A DNA stretch of 36,145 nucleotides from the NCBI GenBank assembly GCA_018884035.1, contig JAHLFE010000176.1:1-36145 (forward strand). The letters are read 5' to 3'. The notes under the pieces are model-generated. The model was not told where the DNA came from. It searched no databases and was given only the letters and a program-made list of their open reading frames with translations. This document shows positions 8,537 to 15,642 of the stretch, piece after piece. Source of the stretch: Candidatus Anaerobiospirillum pullicola. GTDB taxonomy: Bacteria > Pseudomonadota > Gammaproteobacteria > Enterobacterales > Succinivibrionaceae. A program made the translations under genes and the position numbers. Within the stretch, counting starts at the first letter, position 1. Each line of letters starts with the position of its first letter.

Positions 8537-9469
8537 TTAGGCCGCTGGAGTCTCAGCAGCATCAGCATCAGTGGCTGGAGCGGCAGTGTCAGCGCTTGCA
8601 GCACCAACCTCATCCCACCACTGTGGCTTAGTAAAGAGCTTGAACTCATTGTCGTTGTTGATGCGCTCCTTAAACTCTGGGGAGTGCACCACCTTAAATA
8701 AGAGCTCCTTGGTAGCAGGATCGTTTTGGCGCACAGCCACAACGTTCTTAATATCTTCAGCCACTTGCTCGATACCTAAGGCGGTGCCGTAGTCTAAGTG
8801 AGCAGCGTAAGCGTAGTTGCCTGGGATAAAGCCAATGGTGACGCTATCGAGCGAACGGCTGATTTGCGCCGCTTCCATTGGGACAAACTCGAGGTTGTAG
8901 AAGTTTTGATCGATGTCAGCAGTGCTGGCCTTGTTCTCGTCGAGATCAGCCTTTAAGGTGATTAAGTCTAAGTCGCGAGCTAAGCGTAAAGCACGCGCTA
9001 AGTTCACAGCATCATTAGGGATGGCAGCGGTGCCACCGGCGGCTTTGTCGATTTCCGTAAAGGACTTGACCTTTTGGGCAAAGACACCCATGCCTAAGGT
9101 TGGCACCGAGGTGGCGCTCTCTAACTTCACACCTTGGGTTTGCACAAAGGTGTCTAAGTAGGCCTTGTGCTGCATGAGGTTGGCATCGAGGTCACCGCCA
9201 TCTAAGGCTAAGTTTGGTTGCACGTAGTCGGTAAACTCGATGACGGTCAGCTCGTAGCCTTGCTCTTGTAAGAGCGGCTTAAAGATGCGCTCCAGCATTG
9301 GGCCGTAAGGGCCAGGGCAGACACCCACTTTTAAGGTCTTTGGCGCGGTAGCGGCGCTATCGGCGCTGGCTGTGGTAGCAGAGGCAGAGGTATCCTCACC
9401 ACCGCAGGCGGTTAAGAAGAGGGCGGCAGCGGCGGCACATAAGGTCGTGGTCAGAGAAAACTTTTTCAT
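8537..9469 (-). CDS. metQ: Methionine-type ABC importer, substrate-binding lipoprotein (NlpA/MetQ family)
   Basis: Periplasmic binding lipoprotein of 310 residues. The signal peptide is MKKFSLTTTLCAAAAALFLTAC with lipobox LTAC, so Cys22 is the lipidated residue. The mature protein has KTLKVGVCPGPYGPMLE, the first strand of the NlpA domain, then YVQPNLALDGGDLDANLMQHKAYLD in two blocks and NFYNLEFVPMEAAQ, all typical of MetQ/NlpA. It delivers ligand to MetI/MetN. The last 25 residues are an Ala/Asp-rich tail not normal for the family. The frame extends upstream to a TTG at 9499, but the ATG at 9469 begins a proper lipoprotein signal and is preferred. There is no clear Shine-Dalgarno sequence. 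It is first in the operon, whereas E. coli has metQ last. Confidence 0.93.
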   Translation of the reverse strand: MKKFSLTTTLCAAAAALFLTACGGEDTSASATTASADSAATAPKTLKVGVCPGPYGPMLERIFKPLLQEQGYELTVIEFTDYVQPNLALDGGDLDANLMQHKAYLDTFVQTQGVKLESATSVPTLGMGVFAQKVKSFTEIDKAAGGTAAIPNDAVNLARALRLARDLDLITLKADLDENKASTADIDQNFYNLEFVPMEAAQISRSLDSVTIGFIPGNYAYAAHLDYGTALGIEQVAEDIKNVVAVRQNDPATKELLFKVVHSPEFKERINNDNEFKLFTKPQWWDEVGAASADTAAPATDADAAETPAA

Positions 9470-9494
9470 AAGATCGGAGGTCGTGGTCGTTGGT

Positions 9495-9521
9495 AGCAAC
9501 AGCAGCTTAGCGGCTGTTGCT
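9495..9521. repeat. Hairpin just upstream of the metQ start
   Basis: Perfect 9-bp arms AGCAACAGC (9495-9503) and GCTGTTGCT (9513-9521) with a nine-base loop, 25 bases before the metQ ATG on the minus strand. It would lie in the 5' untranslated part of the mRNA. I see no known riboswitch and no AGACGTCT-type MetJ boxes near it. Confidence 0.5.
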
Positions 9522-10074
9522 GGTGTGAAAAATCATTGCCTGTATCCACGCAGCACTGAGCGGTTAAGCTCCTTAGCAGTACAGAGTATCCCGAGCCCAC
9601 TGCATTAGCTTTAGCCTTATTGGAGAGGCTAAGATCTCAGCTGGCAAGCTGCTTTTTAGGGCTGGTGCGAGCTGATCTTAGGTTGTAAGACCAGAGCAGA
9701 GGTGGAAACAGGTTGGGGCTGGAGTCTCCGAGCAAAAATCACTGCACCTCTAGAAAGTTGCTGCAAGGCAAGCTGGAGTTTTAAGTGCTGCTGTCGCCGC
9801 CTAAAACAGCTGACAGCAATGCAGCTTGCTCTTTTACCAAGCAAAGCTCAGCTTTGCTGGCTTTGCTCAGCGCTTGCAGCGCTTAGTAAGAGCGGTGGCT
9901 TCTGCGGCTAAAAAGCAGCGCCGGATGACAGGGATAATGCTGGAGATGGTGCTCAGGGCTCAAAGCGAAACGCTAGAGCGACACTAAGAGTGTGCTGCAA
10001 GTAGTGTTTAACGGTGAGCTTAGTGAGCGCTGGGGCAGGGAAGCACAGCTTAAGCTGTGTTCAAAAGAAAGATG
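9522..10074. other. metQ upstream region, non-coding
   Basis: No gene is seen. Several short hairpins occur. AGCAAAGC, loop TCA, GCTTTGCT is perfect and lies near 9839-9858. A weaker TAGCCT/AGGCTA pair lies near 9613-9632. A perfect 16-bp palindrome, CACAGCTTAAGCTGTG, lies at 10044-10059, just past the stop of the small ORF at 10075. No convincing promoter could be chosen for metQ. Confidence 0.4.
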
Positions 10075-10224
10075 CTATGCCATTGCTGGCATGCACATGA
10101 AGAAGGTAGGCATCATAGACATGAAGACAGCGCTGCGGCCAAGGCTGGCGCAGGCGAGAGCAATAGTACGCGGTGCCAAAGCAGCCGCTTTTGGGGCGGC
10201 GAAAGAAGAAGTAGACTGCGACAT
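10075..10224 (-). CDS. Small protein or leader peptide, 49 residues, Met-rich C-terminus
   Basis: ATG at 10224 is preceded by AAGGAG with a seven-base gap, the best ribosome site in this 2-kb gap. The product starts MSQSTSSFAAPKAAALAPRT, continues with a short hydrophobic part (IALACASL) and ends FMSMMPTFFMCMPAMA, with six Met in the last 15 residues. I recognise no family. It lies on the same strand as metQNI and about 600 bp upstream. The Met cluster near the stop, followed within about 15-30 bases by a palindrome, recalls leader peptides that sense an amino acid, but no T-run follows the palindrome and the distance to metQ is large. It may instead be an independent small membrane-associated protein, or chance. 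Confidence 0.45.
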   Translation of the reverse strand: MSQSTSSFAAPKAAALAPRTIALACASLGRSAVFMSMMPTFFMCMPAMA

Positions 10225-10443
10225 TGTTTGTCTCCTTGTAGGTTGCTTGCTGCTGCCTAAAAAGTGATGCCTAAAGAACAGAGAAAAATGGCAGCCAAGC
10301 AGGAGCTACTGTGAGCTAAGTGCGTGCGAGCGAGTGTGCACTCGTGCACTTGAGGAGTTGCTCACATTGAAAACCAAAGACGGCAGCACGTCAAACGTAG
10401 TTGAGAAAAGTGCGCGCACACAGGGCGCTTTTGCCTCATAAGA

Positions 10444-10477
10444 GCGCAAAAAAGAGAGCTTTGCTCTATTATTGCGC
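10444..10477 (-). terminator. Terminator-like hairpin, possibly an attenuator
   Basis: On the minus strand AGAGC, loop AAA, GCTCT (10455-10467) is followed by C and six T residues (10448-10453). Outer arms GCGCAA (10444-10449) and TTGCGC (10472-10477) could form a larger alternative stem that uses part of the T-run. No large minus-strand gene lies just upstream. Eleven bases before it is the stop of a nine-codon ORF (10489-10518, MRATVFALI) that has AAGGTGAC four bases before its ATG. Confidence 0.5.
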
Positions 10478-10783
10478 ACGACTCATGCTCATATGAGGGC
10501 AAAAACAGTGGCTCTCATTGTTGTCACCTTAAAGTTGACGGTGATAGGGGCGGGCGTAACAATAGAGCTTGGTGTGGCAGCGGTGACGGGATCGTTCTCC
10601 CTTTTTCTCGCAGTCGTTACTGTGCAGCGCTGACTACCACATTATGATGCTCAACGATAAGAGCTTTGCTTAGAGTTTGTCAGAGTTTGGTGTATAGCTC
10701 AACGTATCCTCATACCTTAGGTAGGCACCAGAGCCGTGTTTATGGCGTTTAAGGTTAGCCACCTAAGAGTAGTATGAGAATGT

Positions 10784-10981
10784 TATAAAGCGCATAAACA
10801 AGGCGTTTCTTGGTCACATACTTAAAGGTAATATGGGCCAAAGCAAGGAGCTTCTGCCACAAAACTGAGGTAAAGCGCCTTACTTTGCGCTCAAGTTTTA
10901 CCTCGAGATAGTCCGATGGCTGCACATAAACCATGGGTTTATCAGCTTGACCAAAATTATCCCAGACCTCCTCACGATCGG
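10784..10981 (+). repeat. Dispersed MITE-like repeat, copy A
   Basis: This stretch matches the reverse complement of 15360-15550 or so at about 87% identity by hand alignment. Long identical blocks include AAGGCGTTTCTTGGTCAC and CCAAAATTATCCCAGACCTC. Its right end keeps the CCTCCTCACGATCGG end sequence; its left end has lost most of the terminal repeat seen in copy B. An internal inverted repeat GAGGTAAA...TTTACCTC encloses GCGC...GCGC, so its RNA would fold. No ORF of note is inside, hence a non-autonomous element. Confidence 0.8.
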
Positions 10982-11622
10982 TTATTTCCCTGATAAATCA
11001 GCTGTTCGTGATATGGAGTGTGCCCCTTTGGGGATGCGCTCTTGTCTTTTCTTCCGTAGCGAGAACAACGGAGGGAGTGTCGTTCTGTGCTGTGACGTGA
11101 CGGGCCGTGACTGACATGCCTTGCCATGGAACCATGAGACGTCGTGGCTGCGCTGCCCCGTGAGATGCCCCATGCCGCATGAGACTTACTCTGATGCTCA
11201 CTGTTATTGCTCTTAGTGGGTCTGGTGGTGAGGCCTGCCTCAGTGTGGATCCCCTGAAAAAGGCCATTTTTATCAGATTGCAGCGCTGTTAGCCTCTATT
11301 GAGGCATAATAGGATGACACAGCTTTTGGGTATTGAGCTCAAGCTTTTGTCGAGCACTGCTGACACCGCTGCACTGCAATGCACATCACAGCAGCTATCA
11401 CGGCTCCTGTGCTTGTGCGCAAACCGCCTGCTAGGCCGCACTAATCGCGCATCTCTAGAGCCGAGCTTACTGGGCACAACAAAAGAGGTGGTGCCATAGG
11501 TGGTAGCTAAGCCTGTGTGTCAGGTAGGCTGCAGTAGATACACTTGCGCTGTGGTCAGCTGCTTCCAGCATCCCCATTTTCGCCAACAGCGGTATAACCG
11601 CAGCTAACTCAAAGGAGAAGCA

Positions 11623-14067
11623 ATGCGCAGTGGCTTTTTGGTGCTTGTAGCACTGCTTGCCCTCATGGGGGTAGCGTTACCGTTGTGGGGTATGTACAGC
11701 AGCGGCGCGTGGTACGAGCTGTGGCAGCAATACGGCCTGCTGGTGCTTGTCACCTACGTTGTGGGCTTAGTGCCCTTTGTTCTCATTACCGTACTCACCA
11801 GCAGTTATCGCCTCAAGAGTCTTCTTACCGCCATTTACCTCTTAGCATTGACCTTTGCCATCATCATAGGGCCGCTGTCTGCCCATGTATCGACGCAGTT
11901 GTCTTTAGGCGCGGTGGTGTGCTCGGTCATTGCGTGGCGCCTGTTTTCGCTGTGGTGCTTCTTTCACTATTATTTGCGCGCCATGCAGCGCTTTGCGCAG
12001 ATGTCCGATCTCGACTCTTTGGAGCATGACTTAGCAGCCTTAGCGCGGCGGCGGGTGAGCACCTCTCTCTGGGTGAATATTAGCGGTTACCTCATTACCT
12101 TTCATGACTTCTTGACGGTGGTGATCCCCTTTAAGCGCGCCTTTGATGGGGATTTCTTTGCCATCTTGCAATTGCAGCAAGCCGTGCAAGGCCGTGAGGC
12201 GGCCTATAAGCAGGCGCAAGAAGCCCTATCGCCACGGCAGCGTTGGTGGCAGCGCACCTTTGGCGCACACAGCCATTTGCAAGATGATTTCTTGCACGTG
12301 CTCGATAACATGCTGGTCGCGTTGAAGTACTTCAACTACGAGCGCCATAAGCTGCGTGAAGCAGCTCTGGCACCGCAAAGCGCCGAGGTTTATTTTCACT
12401 CGTCTGTTGCCTCCACTGACACTGATGTTGCTCCCGTAGACGCGACACCAGCGCCTGCCAGCGTCGCTGCCACAGCTGTTAGCGCTGGTGCCACAAATGC
12501 TACCGCTGGTGCCACAGTAGCTGCCACGGTCGCTGTAGGACAGAGCGTGCCTACAGGACAGAGACAGGGCGTCAGCGCCGCCGTGCCGGACAATGCCAAG
12601 TGGGACGAAAAGCTCGAGCAGCGTCTTGCCAGTAACGACTATCAGCTCACCGCTGAGCAAGAGCAAATGCTGCAGCTGGTGCTGCACATGCTGTGGATGA
12701 TGAGTGCGGAGAACCCTAATGTGCAGCGCACCGCCGCTGCCGCTCCGGCACAGCGCATTGTGAATTTTGAGGTTGGCACCGCCTTACTGGGCTTTGTGGG
12801 GGTCTGGCGGGTGGAGATTCGCTACCGCTTGCTTGCCATGGTTTGGCCCTTTATCTGTTTTTTCCTTTCCCTGCTGGCGTTATGGGGCCTGCTGCAAAGC
12901 GCAAACGTCACCGCGCTCTTTGAGCTGTTGGGGGCCTTTACAGACTCTGAGCGTCTCTTGTCAGCCTATAGCTTGTGGCTGTCATTGCTGCTCCTTACAG
13001 TCTTTACGGGCTTAGTGCTGATGGTGGCCAGCATGGGCCTTACGGGGATTGAGCCTTATTTGCGTCAGCATGCGCTGAAGATACAGCTGATGATGCTGGT
13101 TTTGTATGTGCTGCTGGCGGGCACCTTTGTGCTCAAAGGGGGCGCATGGCATCTCTTTTGGCAAGTGCATGCGGATTTAGAACAGGTAGCTCAAGGCACA
13201 GAGGGCTTAGAGCAAAGTCAGGTGTTCTTAAGCCCTAAAGTCTTGGTCACCAACATTGGCGAGCCTATGGGCTCTGACTTTAAGACAGTGCGCCGCTTTG
13301 GGGGCATTGGTGAGGATACCGGCAATCGCTGGGAGATCTTCCGCTTGCCGCGTGATGTGTGGTTACCGTGGGATCCTTTGCACGTCTTCAATGAAAAGAA
13401 ATCGGTAACATGGAATTACGATAACGCACGGCAGTACTTGCTCTTTTATACCAGCAATTTGCACATTGTGGTGTATGCGCAGCAGGTGCCGTTTACCTCG
13501 GAGCAGGTAGTAAAGCCAGAGCTCTTGCAGCGGCTGCAGTCACGTACTGCAGGCAGTGCCACCGTTACTGCTGCGCCTGATGCCGAGGCTGACGCGGCCG
13601 GACAACATACCCGTGTTGAGAATGCAATGCCAGCGTCGCAAGATCAAGAAGAACAGGCGCAACAGCAGCCTCAGCAGCAGTATCGTCTGCGCATGAATTT
13701 CGATGATATTGTGGAGCGCTTGCAGCAACAGCAAAAGCCGCTCAAGCCACAGCTGCCTCAAGAGCATGTGGAGGATGCCCACAAGAGCAAAGAGTCACAG
13801 TTAATGCCTGTATCAGAGGCGCACGCCGCCGATCGTCGTGACAGTTTGCTGCCATCACCTGCTACTATGGAGGGCGATGCTGCTGATGACGATAAGCCAT
13901 GGCTTAAGACAGAGGGGCCAACTAATTATGAGGCTCCACAACCGGTGCATCCTCATGCCGATCAGCCGCACGTGCTGCCAGCCAGTACGACTATTCGTAC
14001 TCGGCCGCCGGTATTGGTGCCAACGCCTCAAGAACAAGCGCAAAAGCATGCTCAGCCGCCAGAATAA
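11623..14067 (+). CDS. Unrecognised 814-residue polytopic membrane protein with a long soluble C-terminus
   Basis: No family recognised. An N-terminal membrane block has about four segments (near residues 5-24, 38-60, 66-90 and 95-118), then a cytoplasmic-looking helical region (120-255) rich in charge and Trp (SPRQRWWQRTFGAHSH). An Ala/Thr/Val linker covers about 260-325. A second membrane block has three segments near 398-425, 449-475 and 484-508. The next part, about 510-640, looks like a folded domain (FRLPRDVWLPWDPLHVF, YLLFYTSNLHIVVYAQQVPF). The last 170 residues are Gln/Pro/Glu-rich and probably disordered. AAAGGAG five bases before the ATG supports the start. It is followed in the same direction by another unrecognised membrane protein 303 bp later, and the two are bracketed by inverted copies of a dispersed repeat. 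Confidence 0.85.
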   Translation: MRSGFLVLVALLALMGVALPLWGMYSSGAWYELWQQYGLLVLVTYVVGLVPFVLITVLTSSYRLKSLLTAIYLLALTFAIIIGPLSAHVSTQLSLGAVVCSVIAWRLFSLWCFFHYYLRAMQRFAQMSDLDSLEHDLAALARRRVSTSLWVNISGYLITFHDFLTVVIPFKRAFDGDFFAILQLQQAVQGREAAYKQAQEALSPRQRWWQRTFGAHSHLQDDFLHVLDNMLVALKYFNYERHKLREAALAPQSAEVYFHSSVASTDTDVAPVDATPAPASVAATAVSAGATNATAGATVAATVAVGQSVPTGQRQGVSAAVPDNAKWDEKLEQRLASNDYQLTAEQEQMLQLVLHMLWMMSAENPNVQRTAAAAPAQRIVNFEVGTALLGFVGVWRVEIRYRLLAMVWPFICFFLSLLALWGLLQSANVTALFELLGAFTDSERLLSAYSLWLSLLLLTVFTGLVLMVASMGLTGIEPYLRQHALKIQLMMLVLYVLLAGTFVLKGGAWHLFWQVHADLEQVAQGTEGLEQSQVFLSPKVLVTNIGEPMGSDFKTVRRFGGIGEDTGNRWEIFRLPRDVWLPWDPLHVFNEKKSVTWNYDNARQYLLFYTSNLHIVVYAQQVPFTSEQVVKPELLQRLQSRTAGSATVTAAPDAEADAAGQHTRVENAMPASQDQEEQAQQQPQQQYRLRMNFDDIVERLQQQQKPLKPQLPQEHVEDAHKSKESQLMPVSEAHAADRRDSLLPSPATMEGDAADDDKPWLKTEGPTNYEAPQPVHPHADQPHVLPASTTIRTRPPVLVPTPQEQAQKHAQPPE

Positions 14068-14370
14068 ACCCAAAAGAGGTGCAAAGCGCTATCTGGCAGC
14101 TGCAAACAACGCGGCAGCGCTGTGCTGCTGTAGCTTTAAGTACCTATTTAGCGCTGTCTTTGGACGGCCCTAAGAGTAGCTTAAGAGTCTAATGTTAAGA
14201 TTACCGCAGGGGATAGGGATTTGCTTAGCTTAGCGCCTTATCACCAGCAACTGTGCTTTTCTGAACATCAGCGCAAACGTGGTCTGTGGCGGGGGTCAGA
14301 GCAATCGGAGCTCATGGCTGCCGTGTCTCACATTTGAGGCCTCTACCTTCAATCGCTGCCCAGGAACTCC
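14068..14370. other. Spacer between the two unknown membrane-protein genes
   Basis: No gene and no clear terminator. Repeated AGCGCT palindromes near 14085-14150 could make weak stems. I see no strong promoter. Confidence 0.35.
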
Positions 14371-15177
14371 ATGGAAAACACCCCAATTGATCAAACTTAC
14401 CGCCAATCCTACTTACAAAGAGCAGGCGTCCGCTTTGATTTCAACATTGTGGACACCGTCTGTCGGCGTAAGCTTAACTTTTCCTTTTACTTAGCGCTGA
14501 TTGCCGCTTTATTGGTCTTTGGCTTGCCACCTGGCATGTGGGGCCACCCTGTTTCTGAGGGGGAGCAGGCCTTAAGCTCGGGCTGGTTGCTGCTTTACAA
14601 CATCCTGTTTTTAAGCCTCATCGCTTATCTTGGTGGCTATCTCTTACGCTTAGTGTACTTCTTACGTTTGCGCGCTAAGTTACGACGGGATGATGCGCCG
14701 CTGGCGGTTGAGGCCTATGCTGTGGTGTGCCTTGATGTGAAGCGCGGGTTTGGGGACTACTTAAGTGCTTTGTGGGGCAAGATCGTAAAGCGGGATAGCA
14801 CGTACTATTGCCGTTATGCGGTGCTTTACAAAGAAGTTGGCACCATGCATCCTCGTTTCTTTTTGACGGCGGCGACCTCGGCGCGCAAGATCTTTTTTAT
14901 TCCTGAGCATGTGGGCTTGGTGTTTTTACACCGCAAGAAGGAGGGCTTGTACACCCTTGATGATAAGGGCTCGTATCAGACGGCTTCGGAAAAGCGCACG
15001 ATCTTAGACAAGATGCTGCAACCGTCGGCTAATTTAGCGCCAAAATCTGGCAGTGAGGTGGTCGAAAAGCACTCCGCAACAGCAACTGCAGCAGCCGCAG
15101 CCGCAGCCGCTGCGGCCGCGCCTGTGGCAAGTGACATGAGCACACAGATCAAAGAGAGTACCAGCGAGCAGGCGTAG
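14371..15177 (+). CDS. Unrecognised 268-residue membrane protein with two membrane segments and a poly-Ala tail
   Basis: Family not recognised. Two membrane segments are visible (about 37-55, LNFSFYLALIAALLVFGLPP, and 68-95, WLLLYNILFLSLIAYLGGYL), with a short segment between them. A basic stretch follows (LRLRAKLRRDD), which by the positive-inside rule puts the rest in the cytoplasm. Residues 105-215 look folded, with aromatic and basic content (DSTYYCRYAVLYKEV, ARKIFFIPEHVGLVFLHRKK). The tail after 220 is Ala-rich with an 11-Ala tract encoded by GCA/GCC repeats (about 15085-15120), which could slip. AGGAA four bases before the ATG supports the start. It follows the 814-residue membrane protein in the same direction, suggesting a common function. 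Confidence 0.8.
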   Translation: MENTPIDQTYRQSYLQRAGVRFDFNIVDTVCRRKLNFSFYLALIAALLVFGLPPGMWGHPVSEGEQALSSGWLLLYNILFLSLIAYLGGYLLRLVYFLRLRAKLRRDDAPLAVEAYAVVCLDVKRGFGDYLSALWGKIVKRDSTYYCRYAVLYKEVGTMHPRFFLTAATSARKIFFIPEHVGLVFLHRKKEGLYTLDDKGSYQTASEKRTILDKMLQPSANLAPKSGSEVVEKHSATATAAAAAAAAAAAPVASDMSTQIKESTSEQA

Positions 15178-15338
15178 AGCTCTTCAGGCAGAAGCTGTAA
15201 CGGCAGTCCTTGAGACGCTGAGGCAGGTGAATCATGGAGAGGCAGGGCGTGCTGAGATGTGGTCGTATTGGCCTTGTAATACCTTTAGGGTAAGAGCAAA
15301 CAACTACCAAAAGGGTTAACTCTATTAAAAGAGCAGCA

Positions 15339-15585
15339 CTGCTCTGATCGACCGTGAGGAGGTCTGGGATAATTTTGGTTAAGCTGATAAACACATGGTT
15401 TATGGGCATTCATCGAGCCTATCTCGAGGTCAAATTTGAGCGCTAAGTAAGGCTCTTTACCTTAGTTTTGTAGCAAAGCCACCTTGCCTTGGCTAATATT
15501 ACCTTTAAGTAGGTGACCAAGAAACGCCTTATTTATGCGCTTTGTAAAAATTAAGCTAGACATCCTCACGATCGGCTCTGAGCAG
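15339..15585 (-). repeat. Dispersed MITE-like repeat, copy B, with terminal inverted repeats
   Basis: Length 247 bp, opposite in orientation to copy A. Its two ends are imperfect inverted repeats of about 27 bp: left 15339-15365, beginning CTGCTCTGATCG, and right 15558-15585, which read in reverse begins CTGCTCAGAGCCGATCG; both then carry CGTGAGGA.GTCT. Similarity between the ends continues into TAATTTT. There is no transposase ORF. I could not see a convincing target-site duplication at the flanks. A 14-bp stem, AGAGCAG-CA-CTGCTCT, spans the left boundary. The structure is that of a non-autonomous miniature element or a mobile intergenic hairpin. Confidence 0.8.
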
Positions 15586-15642
15586 GGGTAGGGTTATGGG
15601 GGGAGCATCCTTGGGGTGATGCTGGCTGGCTGGCTGTGAGTT

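Larger units (their letters stand above)
10225..11622. other. 1.4-kb gap without a large gene
   Basis: Holds a terminator-like hairpin (10444-10477), a possible nine-codon peptide (10489-10518), and copy A of a dispersed repeat (10784-10981). Beyond 11000 there is only scattered short ORFs. A small hairpin, GCGGT-ATA-ACCGC (about 11590-11602), lies 20 bases before the rightward gene at 11623. No promoter could be fixed. Confidence 0.4.

Noticed and set aside
9470-10074. SAM riboswitch or MetJ boxes before metQ
   Set aside because: No SAM-I core, no SAM-II pattern and no AGACGTCT repeats were found by reading both strands.
10493-10636. 47-codon hydrophobic plus-strand ORF (MRAKTVALIVVTLKL start)
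   Set aside because: No ribosome site, and it overlaps the more plausible minus-strand peptide and terminator. Kept only as a remote possibility.
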